DNA from: DATGJX01 sp963830545
GTDB lineage: Bacteria; Vulcanimicrobiota; Vulcanimicrobiia; Vulcanimicrobiales; Vulcanimicrobiaceae
Length of the DNA: 64,000 nt
Assembly: GCA_963830545.1 (NCBI GenBank)
Contig: CAWHMK010000001.1
Span: 1,674,001-1,738,000, forward strand
Direction of reading: 5' to 3'
A program made the position numbers and the translations under genes. Below, in pieces: positions 47,485-56,888 of the stretch. Numbering within the stretch: the stretch's first letter is position 1; every line of letters starts with the position of its first letter. Under the pieces are notes generated by a model, which saw only the letters and a program-made list of their open reading frames with translations, did no database searches and was not told the DNA's origin.

Positions 47485-48604
47485 TTGAACCGCTCAATAG
47501 ATATCCATGGCGCGCACCCATATCCATGCAAATTTCCGCCAGACTCTATTTGGCAATTCGTCAAGTTTGGCGGCGGCACGTTGCTCGACCCATTTTGCGG
47601 CTCAGGAACAACGGTCGTTGAAGTCTGCGGCGCACAAGTGGCAAAAAGTCTATGGCTTTGACTCTAATCCTATTGCGGTTTTGATCGCTCAGTACAAAAC
47701 GCTTCAAACTGATAAACTGTTCTTTGCCGAAGCAAATACAGCGTTAGCTGATTTCGCACTATCGGTACAGGCGACGGAACCAACGCGCACTATGGACTTC
47801 GACGGCGCGGCACATTGGTTTCCCCGGCATGTCTTGCGTGAGCTCGAACGCGTCGTTTCATGGATAGATGGCCAGAACGATGAGCGTATTAAGATTTGGT
47901 TGCGCTTGTCTCTATCGCGAATAGTCAACCGTGTAAGTCGCCAGGACAGCGAAACCCGTTATGTCGCGGTGGACCGCAGCATAGAACGCGACGAAACGTT
48001 CGAGCGCTTTGCAAACAGCGCCGCCATCACGCTTTCTTTGTTACGCCGGCGGATGTGCCTGCGCGCAGATATAGGTTTGGCGGTAAGCGATATTCGGGAC
48101 GGCATTCCGCTTCCGGACGGTAGTGTCGATCGCATCGTAACCTCGCCGCCCTACGCAAACAGTATGGACTACTATTTGTATCACAAGCAGCGAATGAATG
48201 TCTTGGGTTTCGATTTTCGGCAGTGCAAGATTTCAGAGATAGGCTCGCGCCATGAGTTTTCGTCGCAACGAGCGCCAGCTGAAAAGTGGTCTGCCGATTA
48301 TACTTCGTGTCTGCGGGAGTTTGGCCGTGTCTTAAGGGATGGCGGCGACGCGATCATCATCATTGGCGACAGCCAAATCGCCGGAAAAAAAATCGACGCG
48401 GCCGAGTTGACCGCGGCCCTTGCGACAGAACTCGGTTTTGGCGTGGAGTTGGTGGACTCTACTCCGCTCGATGGGCGTTCGCGTTCATTCAGTCGCGGGT
48501 TTCAACGGCCCAACAAGTTCGAGCACGTAATGAGGCTAGTCGCCGATGCTACGATCAAATGTGCATTAGATGATGCGGTATTCGTAGGTGTCCAGCGGTC
48601 GTAA
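47470..48604 (+). CDS. Site-specific DNA methyltransferase 2 (N4-cytosine/N6-adenine type), frameshifted
   Basis: Reading across an indel near 47510, the N-terminus is IIEPLNRYPWRAHPYPCKFP, then GGGTLLDPFCGSGTTVVEVC (motif I) and VYGFDSNPIAVLIAQYKTLQ. The long open frame then has a variable region and the catalytic motif VDRIVTSPPYANSMDYYLYH and RVLRDGGDAIIIIGDSQIAG. The order motif I then S-P-P-Y is the same as in methyltransferase 1, which it overlaps by 15 bases. The true start is uncertain. Two methyltransferases are needed where the recognition site is asymmetric. Confidence 0.72.
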
Positions 48605-49797
48605 CGCACCGTATCCCGGATTATTCAATCCAATGAGCCGCACTTCGTAGTCGGCCTCGCCGTCATCCGCCGTATCGACCACGAACAGCGTCCTCTCGCC
48701 AATGTCCCTGGGAAACACGTCTCTCACCGCGGCTGAGTTCGTAAAGCGGAAACGGACTTCGCTCTCGCGAGCGTCTGTAAGCGTGCCCGCAGGCGTGCCG
48801 CCGGAATCATCGTGACGACTTCGCGTCCCTCGCGAACCGTTATAAGCCGTACCCGAGGACTCCATTGTCTCGCGGTAGCGGTCGCGATGAATTTGTCGGG
48901 ATAGCCCCAGAACATCTGCTCTGCACGGCTTTCCATCGTAAGGTTGACTTCGAAGGTGCCCGCTGCGCCGCCCTCGGTTTGGTATTTCTTGACGCGGTTG
49001 GCTTCTGAAAAACCATAATAGCGCACGTAGCGCAGGCGCGAACCAGGCGGAACAGCGGCAACCGTGACGCCAACGCCGCCGGAGAGCTCGGGGCCCGTTG
49101 CGCGATGCGCTCGGCAACGGCGTAACCGGGCGGTAACCGTTCCGCTGGCGCGGTTCGCGAAGGCCGAGCAATTCATCCGCCGTGGTGGTCACCGGAGCGG
49201 CATCGTCGCCGTCTTCCCGTCGAGCACGTTCTGACGTCTCCGGCACTGCTCCGATTTCGACCAGGCGTGCAATTACGCTATCGTTTACAGAGACCGTGTA
49301 GCGGCTGCTCACTAAAGCGTCAATGTGGCGCTTAAGACCGTCGAGCGCCGCAGACGCGTCGTTCGGCGACGCTGGCCGTCATCGGACAGGAAGACGCCGG
49401 CCTCGACGTTGTCGAGCAGCCCCTCGCGCGTAAGGTTTGCCGAGCCAACTAAGGCGCCGCGAAAGGATGCGGTCTCCCACCACCATACTTTAGGATGGAA
49501 GATCAGGCCCCGGCCATTTTCCGTCGAGATAATAGAACACTAACCCATTCGAGACTGGGCAGCGACCGCGAGACCTGCTCGGAGCGCCCGAGCGCTGGTG
49601 AATCCGCGATTTACGCCGACGATTAGGCGTTCTAGACCGATGTTATGCCGTTGGAAAATGTCGTTACCCAGCGCCAAGCCGTCCGGCGTCGCCCAAGCCG
49701 ACACGATCGAACAATTGCCGCCGGCTGCGCCGGCTGCGAGTCGCTCGAGCGCGTCGCGCATAGGCCCCGACCTCGGTTGCATGAGAACTTGGATCAT
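48566..49797 (-). CDS. Phospholipase-D-family restriction endonuclease (BfiI/NgoFVII-like), frameshifted
   Basis: The N-terminus reads MIQVLMQPRSGPMRDALERL and IFQRHNIGLERLIVGVNRGF. In another frame FHPKVWWWETASFRGALVGS then ANLTREGLLDNVEAGVFLS gives the PLD-type H-x-K...G-S-x-N motif of metal-independent nucleases. Further frames give IARLVEIGAVPE, LRYVRYYGFSEANRVKKYQT and GTFEVNLTMESRAEQMFWGY, the C-terminal DNA-binding region, ending RTLFVVDTADDGEADYEVRL. Its end overlaps methyltransferase 2 by 39 bases (convergent). BfiI has exactly this make-up (PLD nuclease plus two N4-cytosine methyltransferases). Confidence 0.62.
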
Positions 49798-50018
49798 AGA
49801 TTGCAGATCCTCGTGCGGTTCGGCTCGCGCCTTCGGCGTCAAATGATGGTGTTTTCACGTTAGTGGTCGCTGGCGCGCCTCAGTTCTGACTAGAGCACTA
49901 TATCGTTGGGGAAGTTTGCTGTCTACCAATCGCCTTGCGCTTGCTTGCTTAGGTGTTGTTCCCGGGCGGGTACTGTTGAAAAGCCATTTGCCTACGGGCA
50001 TCGAACCGAAGCGCCTTA

Positions 50019-50496
50019 ATGGACCGTGAAATAAGGTACTACTTGGCGATCATCCGGCCAGAAAACATGCAGAAGGACGTTCGATGCAGGCTTGGGCTTC
50101 TATGCCGTCAAGCGAATGGCCAGCGTAGCGGCTATGGGTCCGGGCGACCGCATCATCCTCTACAGGTCGCGTGGAACTACCAAGCGTGAGGGTCCGGGCG
50201 TCGTAGGCGCGTTTGAGGTGCTCGAGGCGCCGCGCGAACCTTCACGAAGCAATCGCAATCTCTTTTTGTCGCTATATCCGGTCATTGTTCCATGGAAGGC
50301 GATCGCTGTGTCGGTCGAAACGCCCCTGCCGATTGCTCCACTCGTGCCGCAACTCAACATGTTTCCGGGCAAACAGCGATACGGATCTGCTCTTCAAACG
50401 ACGTTGAAGCGACTCACGAAGAGCGACTATGACATCCTAGAAACCGCGCTAAAAAAACACGTCAAGGAAGAACATACCGCTAGAACGTCCGTATAA
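50019..50496 (+). CDS. EVE-domain protein, one frameshift
   Basis: From ATG 50019 the protein reads MDREIRYYLAIIRPENMQKD, then after an indel near 50090 GFYAVKRMASVAAMGPGDRI and ILYRSRGTTKREGPGVVGAF. The order 'Y-W-L-x-x...G-F-x-x-x...K-R...M-x-P-G-D-x-I-x-Y-x-S' is that of the EVE (PUA-like) fold, which reads modified DNA bases such as 5-methyl- or hydroxymethyl-cytosine. The whole is about 158 residues, normal. Sitting beside a methyltransferase-restriction cluster, it may sense the modification or restrict foreign modified DNA. Confidence 0.68.
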
Positions 50497-50519
50497 TCGA
50501 CGTTGCCCCGTTCACGAGG

Positions 50520-51330
50520 CCAGGTCCTGGCCTTGAGTCGAGTGAGATCAAATTTTGCCTGATGAACTCGGCCGGCGTCAAGCCGCCGAACTTCGTGTGA
50601 GGTCGATCTTCGTTGTAGTCACGGCGCCAAACTTCCAGAGCGGTGCGAGCGTGGAATATCGTTGGGAAGGCGTGCTCGTTCAAGAACTCGTCGCGTAGCC
50701 CGTTCATTGAAACTTTCAACGCTCGCGTTCTGATTGGGTTTTCCAGGTTCGATAACATGCAAATCAACGTTCACCTGCGCGCTCCATAGCAGCATTTTGC
50801 AACTCGTAAACTCGCTGCCGTTGTCTGATTTAACTATCGAAGGCAGCGCGCGATCTGCGGCAATTCGCTCGAGTACGCGCATAACGCGCTGGCTTGGGAA
50901 CGAGAAATCGGCTTCAATTGCGATGCATTCGCGCGTGAAGTCGTCGACGATCGTCAAGCAGCGGAATTTGCGACCCGTAAGTAGTCGGTCGTGAACGAAA
51001 TCCAACGACCAACGCTCGTTGGAACGCGTTGCGGTGCAATCCCGTTGCCGCGCACAAACACTGCGCTTACGCCGAGCCTCGCAATTTTAGGCCCAAATGA
51101 CTATAAATCCGGTACAAGCGCTTGTGATTGACGACGCGGCCTTCGCGCTGCAGCATAAGGTGGATACGGCGGTATCCGAAGCGGCGGCGCTCCATTGCGA
51201 TCGCTTTGATGCGCTCCACCAGATCCGAGTCATCACTGCGCCGCAGTCGATATTGTGCAACTGAACGCGCGCAGCCGGTGATGCGACAGGCAGCGCGTTC
51301 GCTTAAACCGAGGGCCTGCAACGCCCTCAC
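50520..51330 (-). pseudogene. IS3-family transposase OrfB (IS C), frameshifted
   Basis: The N-terminus is LSERAACRITGCARSVAQYR and RFGYRRIHLMLQREGRVVNH, then MDFVHDRLLTGRKFRCLTIV (D1), PSIVKSDNGSEFTSCK (D2) and VESFN (E) in a second frame, and MNGLRDEFLNEHAFPTIFHA and DYNEDRPHTKFGGLTPAEFI in a third. At least three indels are present. All catalytic acids exist, so it was active recently. Confidence 0.8.
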
Positions 51331-51617
51331 CGCCGCTTTTCGATGGGAGGGCCCAGGGGTTTTTCGACCAGTTGCTTCATCGCGTCGTTTTCGAGCGTCA
51401 AATTCGGGATGATGCGCCGCATTCGGGTGTTCTCGTCATCGACGGCGTGATTGCGAGCGATCTCGCTGCTCTCCATGCCGCCGTACTTGGCTTTCCACGC
51501 AGCGATCGTGTTCGGATGTACGCCGTGCCAACGTCCGAGCTCGACGAACATCCCGCCGGCGTCGTGTGCTTTAAGAATCGAGACGATCTGCGCCTCGGTG
51601 AATCGAGACTTGCGCAT
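51327..51617 (-). CDS. IS3-family transposase OrfA (IS C)
   Basis: The 96-residue protein has ATG 51617 with RKSRFTEAQIVSILKAHDAG, then LGRWHGVHPNTIAAWKAKYG and NTRMRRIIPNLTLENDAMKQ. It overlaps OrfB by 4 bases (ATGA) and is nearly the same as OrfA of IS B. Confidence 0.85.
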   Translation of the reverse strand: MRKSRFTEAQIVSILKAHDAGGMFVELGRWHGVHPNTIAAWKAKYGGMESSEIARNHAVDDENTRMRRIIPNLTLENDAMKQLVEKPLGPPIEKRR

Positions 51618-51794
51618 GACGGCCTCCTTTCGGCCGTTTCGGCCTGGAAACCCACGGTATCAGGTGGCCCGGTTTACCGGGGCAACGTCGTAGTGGCGAA
51701 AGCATCGCCATGGGCCAATCGCTCTGGTATGGAATTGGCGTCGGCTGAGAGTGTCGACAGCGAAGCTCCCGCGCGTTGGCGAACGCGCACAATT

Positions 51795-53670
51795 CTAGGA
51801 TTCCAGCTCCGCGGTAAGCCGCTTTGGATTCCAAATCTCTGAGGCTAAAGACTGAGTATAGGGCTTGGCGTTCGTCAAGGTCACTTTTGTGAACCGCCTA
51901 TGCGCGTGAAATGGCAAGCCGCTCGATCGTACATAATGCAGAAATCCTGGATTCAATTGGTAGCACTTCTCATGTAAGCTACGAGTCAAAACGTTTTGTC
52001 CGTAATAATGCTCAAGTTTTTGCTCATATGGCAGAGCCTCCATATGCAGCATTAAACTTCTTTGGCAAGAGCAGTAGACCGCCAATACGATTGCGATAAT
52101 CCCGAAATTCGCTCGGGTGCGCAAACTCATCTTTATGGCGCTCTGGCTGATTGGCCCAGATGTGCTCGATCTCGTATCCGTTCTTGCCCCCGCGTTGAGT
52201 ATACTCCACATAGTGTGACTGCATCCCAGCCATTCGCTCCAGGTACTCGAGTCATACGCGCAAGGATCCGGTGAATTTGCCTTCCATTATTCCCGTGCAA
52301 GTAAAAGCGGTCATTCGAAGCGAAGGTATCTGTATCTTCGGAAAGCTTGTTCGTCAGAAGTGACGCGACCTCGCCAACGCTGTTTCGCCGTGTGTGTGCA
52401 CGCATTACAAGGAACATTGCGTACTGCATGGTCGAATAGTCGATAGCGCGAAAATTCGCGAATGCGTATAGCAATTAGAATATCGATGTAACTTGCGGCG
52501 ATCCGCGCCTTCCGTAAGATGTCGCCTTCAGAGATCGTCGACTTGGATCGTCGCTATAATTACGGGGTACTGCAGCGTGAAATTATTCTGAGCGTTGTTG
52601 AAGACGGATTCCAGGCCAGGTGTCAGTGTTTCGGCCACCCTTCTTAGGCGTTCACATACCAGTATGCATAGAAAGCAAAGTCGCGCTCGATAAAACGCGC
52701 AAAGTCGTTGCCGTTCCGTAGCGCGAGCTTGTCTTCGTTATCGTGAACCCAGCGGTGGAATTCAGTACCAATCAAGATCGAAATCCTGCGGCTGTGCCCC
52801 CCGCCGACGTTCACGAGATTGTGTTGTCACGTACTGGGCGCGCAACCACGCTTTGATTGCGTCGGCGTCCTCTTCTTTTTCCGAGTTCCTGGAGCGCCGG
52901 TTACGCGCGCCCCTTCCAGGCATTGTTAGCGGGGTGGTCCCGCCAATCTGCCTGCGTTATTCGCGACAACAGATAGCCTTTTAACATATCCGTGGGCGTC
53001 AGCGATAGGCCGCGGTCGTTCATCGTCTCAAAAATAGTGTACGCGTCCTCATCGGAATACGCGGTGATTTCGACGAGATGAACGTTTTCGATGAGCCAAT
53101 CGACAAAGTAGGGAAGAGCGTTGCCTGTGGCAGCTCTTCTGGAAACTGTTCCTCAATGTAGTGGTGGAGAGGCCCAAAAATGTTGCGCCAACGAGCTTCA
53201 CTCTGCTCGCGGATCCTCAGAAGGGTTGCCCAGTTAAGACGAGGCTTCCATGCACGGCGTTCGTTCAGGAACATCAAGATTGAATGACTTTCTGCCGTAC
53301 TTCTGTGGAGAATATCAGGCCCGCGATGACGTTGCGCGGTGTTCCGGAGTCGTCCACCATATGGTGACAAAGAAAAATCAATAGAAGTGTAAGGGTAGTC
53401 AACCGCTGTTGTCCATCGATGATGAACTTTTTTCCTTCCTTATCACTAATGATAGTTAATCCTAGGGAGTAGTGGGCCATAGCGCCTCCACTGCGGTTCA
53501 ATCGTGGGCTTCGTCGTAACTACGCGAGAGACTTTATCAGAAAAATAGTGGATCGGCTGCCTAACTTGCTTAGCCTGTCATTTATATTCACGTTGATAGT
53601 AATCAATCGCGTAGTGCTCGCCGCCCAATAGCGCGCGAATGTTCTTTGCCGTTCCTAGTATCTCTCTCAC
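51795..53670 (-). CDS. DUF262/DUF1524 (GmrSD-like) protein, frameshifted with an in-frame TGA
   Basis: GTG 53670, with GGAGAGG 7 bases upstream, starts VREILGTAKNIRALLGGEHY then AIDYYQREYK, the N-terminal DUF262 'I-D-Y-Y-Q-R-E-Y-K-W' with the tryptophan replaced by TGA. Later frames give LGLTIISDKEGKKFIIDGQQ then RLTTLTLLLIFL (the D-G-Q-Q-R nucleotide-binding motif), AYTIFETMNDRGLSLTPTDM and LKGYLLS, and the C-terminal DUF1524 HNH part YEIEHIWANQPERHKDEF then RNRIGGLLLLPKKFNAAYG, ending ASEIWNPKRLTAELES. It is about 625 residues. GmrSD-type enzymes cut glucosylated or otherwise modified phage DNA. Confidence 0.72.
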
Positions 53671-53786
53671 TGCGGTCCTCTCCAGGCGGTGAATACCGCG
53701 ATTTAGTGTAAGTATCAACAAGGAGTACTCTGGAGCTGGTGATCGCCGGCGATGTGCGTAGAATATGCGTAAGTCTACGTTGCACG

Positions 53787-54362
53787 CTAACGGGCTCGTC
53801 TCTTAAAATGTAAACATGCACGCGGGGGAGACGTGGTAGCGCACGCGCCAAGCGGAACTAGCAGAACGGCCCAGCCCCCGTACTTATTCAGTGCGACGGA
53901 CGCCCGTTTGGCGTAGCGTTCCTGCGGGCATGTACAAAAGATGGCCACTGCTATCGCGCTTGGGTTTGATGGCGCCGGCAAGTGCGAACGCAACATCGCG
54001 CCACCACCCAGGTGCCCTGGGTTGCCGTCATCTCGGCCCGTCTCGTTCTTGCGCTTCGTATCCACCTTTCCGAGCGCCGTGCGCATTTCCGCGACTTCAT
54101 AGTCACGGAATAGTGCATGGTAGTTGGGATTCTCTACGATGAGCGCTTCAAGCGACAAGTCCAAGCGCCCCGCCTCCCACAAAGCGGTGAAGCCAATCGT
54201 GGCGTGGCCCTTTAGTCTCCTCCACGCTTCAGCGGCACCATGCTCGTTCAGCATCGGGGTGAACCGGGTGCGCGGCCCAATCAGCGGAATCATTTCACGC
54301 ACATTTCGCCGCATGGCCGCCGTAAAATCCGCTTCTAACCGCTTTCTTTCGCTTAAATCCAT
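53787..54362 (-). CDS. Uncharacterised protein with a 'TLWE-x-GRLDLS-x-EAL' motif
   Basis: From ATG 54362 the protein reads MDLSERKRLEADFTAAMRRN, then MLNEHGAAEAWRRLKGHATI, GFTALWEAGRLDLSLEALIV, NPNYHALFRDYEVAEMRTAL. This block is a common small family (about 90-100 residues) found beside restriction genes; the function is unknown. The frame stays open to 53787, but the last 90 residues (CPQERYAKRASVALNKYGGW) may belong to another, frameshifted ORF. A tandem 14-bp repeat lies 50-76 bases upstream of the start. Confidence 0.5.
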   Translation of the reverse strand: MDLSERKRLEADFTAAMRRNVREMIPLIGPRTRFTPMLNEHGAAEAWRRLKGHATIGFTALWEAGRLDLSLEALIVENPNYHALFRDYEVAEMRTALGKVDTKRKNETGRDDGNPGHLGGGAMLRSHLPAPSNPSAIAVAIFCTCPQERYAKRASVALNKYGGWAVLLVPLGACATTSPPRACLHFKRRAR

Positions 54363-54410
54363 CGTCGCGTTATTTCTCCGCCTGCCCTTGGGTCTACCGT
54401 TGCTACCACT

Positions 54411-54438
54411 AAAGTACATACGTCAAAGTACATACGTA
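54411..54438. repeat. Tandem 14-bp direct repeat (possible operator)
   Basis: AAAGTACATACGTC is followed at once by AAAGTACATACGTA. It lies upstream of the gene that starts at 54362 on the minus strand. The repeats contain GTAC and TACGTA palindromes. It may be an operator for this gene, which is inference. Confidence 0.45.
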
Positions 54439-54637
54439 GAAATTCCGGCCTCGCGCCACTCGTCCTCGCTGGTGTCAGAAGCATCGAAGAAGCGCGGGAG
54501 GCTAAGCGGCGGGTCGCGGACAAGCTAGCGTGTCCCGTATATCCGGCGCCATATGTCATTTTGGGCGGCAAAGGGTCAAAAAGCGGGTCAACAGCGCGCC
54601 CAAAAGGGCGGACAACGGAAAAAACCTATATAGAATA

Positions 54638-54681
54638 AGCCACGGGCGATTAGCTCAGCTGGGAGAGCGCCTCCCTTACAA
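54638..54681 (+). repeat. attR of island 2 (tRNA-Val 5' half)
   Basis: The 44 bases match 41440-41484 with one missing base and one substitution. They include six bases before the tRNA and its 5' strand through the anticodon loop. Here the tRNA is complete, so this is the functional copy. Confidence 0.75.
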
Positions 54682-54719
54682 GGAGGATGTCGGCGGTTCG
54701 AGCCCGTCATCGCCCACCA
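54644..54719 (+). tRNA. tRNA-Val (anticodon TAC), with encoded CCA
   Basis: The cloverleaf is complete: acceptor GGGCGAT with ATCGCCC, D arm GCTC/GAGC, anticodon stem CCTCC/GGAGG around CTTACAA (TAC), and T loop TTCGAGC. Discriminator A is followed by encoded CCA at 54717-54719. It ends one base before the stop of the convergent serine hydrolase gene. Confidence 0.95.
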
Positions 54720-55832
54720 TTATTTTTCCGGTTTCGAAGCGGCCACGATCGCACGAAATGCTGCAGCTGCAACGCCGGCAGCAGCGTCTGAGGTGCCGTC
54801 CGGATTTGCGGACATGTTCTCGAGGACGATGATCGAGAGAGCATCTTTCGGAAAAACATCGTTGCAAGCCGAAAATCCGTAGGTGTCGCCCAGTCCGGAG
54901 AGCAGCGCGTGACCGTCGAGTGGATCCGTCCACCAATGAAATGCATAATCGTCCGTTTTACCGTTCGTTAGACGCCCCGGTGTCGTCATCAATGCGTAAT
55001 CAGCTTTATTGATGATTTTCCCGGACGCCAACGCGACGTCCCATCGAGCGATGTCCTCTGCAGTGGATACGATGTCACCCGCGGACCAGCTCCACGATTC
55101 GATCATGTCCGGCGCTTTTGCGAGCGGGCCCTTCATGTTCATGCCGCGCCAATAGCCTGTCGCCATGTCCGGAATCGCCTTTTCTCGAGAAACCGTTGTG
55201 CTATGCGCCATGCCGGCGGTCGCGAAAAGATGCTGATGAACGTATGCGTCGTAGGATTGGCGTGAGACAATCTCTATGACGCGGCCGAGCGCAATATAGT
55301 TCGTGTTGCTGTATTCCCACTGCGACCCGGGCGCGAAGTGCAGCGGGCCTGCGGCCATTCGCTCGATTCGCGTGAAACCGCCCTGCGACGTGTGCGAGAT
55401 ATGGAGAAAATGATTCGTCTCCATAAAGTCTGGTAATCCGCTCGTTTGATTGAGCAATTCGCGCAGCGTGATTTCGCCGGCATGCGGAAACTGCGGAAGA
55501 TACTTTGCCAGCCGATCCTCAATGGAGAGCTTGCCCTGCTCTTTCAGTTGAAGGATCGCAGCCGCGGTGAATTGCTTGGTAAGAGAGCCAATTTCAAAGT
55601 GCGTGGTACGATTCACGGCACGCCCGCGAAGTCGCTGTACTCCAAACCCGCGCTCGAATGCGATTGCGCCGTCATGAATGATAATGACGGATGCTCCGGG
55701 CGCGCCCGTCGCCGTCAAACGCTTCTCGATCGCACTTACCACGGTTCGCGTCGGAAAAGCGCCGTTTTCCGGCGCTGTTTCGTGTGGCCCGATTGTAAGT
55801 ACGGAAAATAAAACGGCGGCTGCTATCAACAC
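54720..55832 (-). CDS. Serine hydrolase of the beta-lactamase (class C-like) family
   Basis: The 370-residue protein has a signal peptide (MLIAAAVLFSVLTIGPH) and the class C/esterase motifs: FEIGSLTKQFTAAAILQL with S-x-x-K (Ser85-Lys88 approximately), SNTNYIALGRVIEIVS with Y-S-N, and LLNQTSGLPDFM. The third motif reads LLSGLGDTYGFSA (H/K-x-G variant). Such proteins are esterases, peptidases or lactamases and the substrate is not known. The gene is convergent with tRNA-Val. Confidence 0.85.
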   Translation of the reverse strand: MLIAAAVLFSVLTIGPHETAPENGAFPTRTVVSAIEKRLTATGAPGASVIIIHDGAIAFERGFGVQRLRGRAVNRTTHFEIGSLTKQFTAAAILQLKEQGKLSIEDRLAKYLPQFPHAGEITLRELLNQTSGLPDFMETNHFLHISHTSQGGFTRIERMAAGPLHFAPGSQWEYSNTNYIALGRVIEIVSRQSYDAYVHQHLFATAGMAHSTTVSREKAIPDMATGYWRGMNMKGPLAKAPDMIESWSWSAGDIVSTAEDIARWDVALASGKIINKADYALMTTPGRLTNGKTDDYAFHWWTDPLDGHALLSGLGDTYGFSACNDVFPKDALSIIVLENMSANPDGTSDAAAGVAAAAFRAIVAASKPEK

Positions 55833-56008
55833 ACATTCCCTCGGAAAAAATCAAAAGCGCTACGTTCGGACGCCTCCGAAATCGCCCTTCGTCTTCCGGG
55901 GGCGCAGTCATTGCTGTGCCGGTCCGAGGGTAGAGGCGAGAATGGCCGGAAGCAGGCAGCATAAGCCGAAAGCCGGAGAACATCCCAGGCAAGCCCCGGC
56001 GGTGGAAG

Positions 56009-56812
56009 ATGAAATCTATGGAATTGCAGCAGCGTACCTACGAATACATCAGGACTGCTCGCGAAGACGGCGGCGTTATCGTCCTGACGATGTCCCGCCC
56101 CGAAAAGCGCAATGCACTTTCGCTCGAACTCATGCGCGAGTTGATCGCCGCGTTCTCGGACGCAGGCGGCGATCCGCAGACGCGCGTCGTCGTCCTATGC
56201 GGTGAAGGCCCCGCTTTCAGTGCCGGCCACGATCTTCGCGAACTGCAATGTCGCGACGTTGCCGCCTATCGCGAGATCTTCGATACGTGCGTGGAGTTGA
56301 TGGAGACGATTCAGCGGATTCCGCAACCGGTAATTGCGGAAGTCGCCTCCGTTGCGACCGCTGCAGGTTGCCAGCTCGTTGCGACGTGCGATTTAGCCGT
56401 TGCTGCCGAGGAGGCCAAGTTTGCAACGCCCGGCGTTCGCATCGGTCTGTTTTGCACGACGCCGATGGTCGCGTTGACTCGTGCTATCGGACGCAAGCGC
56501 GCGATGGAGATGCTGCTTACCGGTGATTTTATCGATGCTCGGGCGGCCGCCCAGTGGGGCTTGGTCAATCGCGTGGTCCCTGCAGCACGCCTGCACGCAG
56601 AGGTGCTCGAGCTGGCTCACAGGATCGCCCAAGCCAGTGGACCTATTGTTGGAATTGGCAAGAGCGCTTTTTACGTACAAATTGACCTAGCGCAACCGGC
56701 CGCCTACGACTATGCTAGGGAGGTGATGTCGCTGAACGCGATGGCCGAGGACGCCCAGGAGGGCATCGCGGCTTTCATCGAACGGCGGACACCGATCTGG
56801 CATAAAAAGTGA
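56009..56812 (+). CDS. Enoyl-CoA hydratase/isomerase family protein (ECHDC3-like)
   Basis: The 267-residue crotonase has VLTMSRPEKRNALSLELMRE, VVVLCGEGPAFSAGHDLREL (oxyanion site), ASVATAAGCQLVATCDLAVA and EEAKFATPGVRIGLFCTTPM, then GRKRAMEMLLTGDFIDARAA and WGLVNRVVPAARL. The block after 'A-T-A-A-G-C-Q-L-V' with 'R-I-G-L-F-C' matches the ECHDC3-like group, in which the usual catalytic glutamates are replaced. It may therefore not be a simple hydratase. The start could also be the ATG at 56018. Confidence 0.85.
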   Translation: MKSMELQQRTYEYIRTAREDGGVIVLTMSRPEKRNALSLELMRELIAAFSDAGGDPQTRVVVLCGEGPAFSAGHDLRELQCRDVAAYREIFDTCVELMETIQRIPQPVIAEVASVATAAGCQLVATCDLAVAAEEAKFATPGVRIGLFCTTPMVALTRAIGRKRAMEMLLTGDFIDARAAAQWGLVNRVVPAARLHAEVLELAHRIAQASGPIVGIGKSAFYVQIDLAQPAAYDYAREVMSLNAMAEDAQEGIAAFIERRTPIWHKK

Positions 56813-56833
56813 ACTTCTGTTAATATTAGGTTC

Positions 56834-56862
56834 GGCCCCCTTGCGAGAGCAGGGGACCTTTT
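56834..56862 (+). terminator. Probable intrinsic terminator of the enoyl-CoA hydratase gene
   Basis: The stem GGCCCCCTTGC with GCAGGGGACC (one mismatch, one bulged T) around a GAGA loop is followed by four T, 22 bases after the stop. Confidence 0.5.
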
Positions 56863-56888
56863 GTAAGCCGCATAACGAACGGAAGGCT

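Larger units (their letters stand above)
50504..51684 (-). mobile_element. IS3-family insertion sequence C
   Basis: The inverted ends begin TGCCCCG at 50504 and end CGGGGCA at 51684, flanked by a possible 4-bp duplication ACGT on both sides (50500-50503 and 51685-51688). It is about 1,181 bp, closely related to IS B in its right end (GGTAAACCGGGCCAC) and OrfA. It lies between the EVE gene and the DUF262 gene without cutting either. Confidence 0.75.
41440..54681. mobile_element. Genomic island 2, inserted in tRNA-Val, with IS elements and restriction genes
   Basis: The 13.2-kb segment lies between the degenerate tRNA-Val 5' half and the intact tRNA-Val. It holds a PD-(D/E)XK nuclease, three IS3-family elements, two methyltransferases, a PLD-type nuclease, an EVE protein, a DUF262/DUF1524 protein and a small unknown gene. 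No integrase was found. Frame changes are as dense as in island 1. Confidence 0.7.

Noticed and set aside
52240..53020. Separate genes in the middle of the DUF262/DUF1524 region
   Set aside because: The short frames there join into one chain consistent with the same protein, so they are fragments of it.
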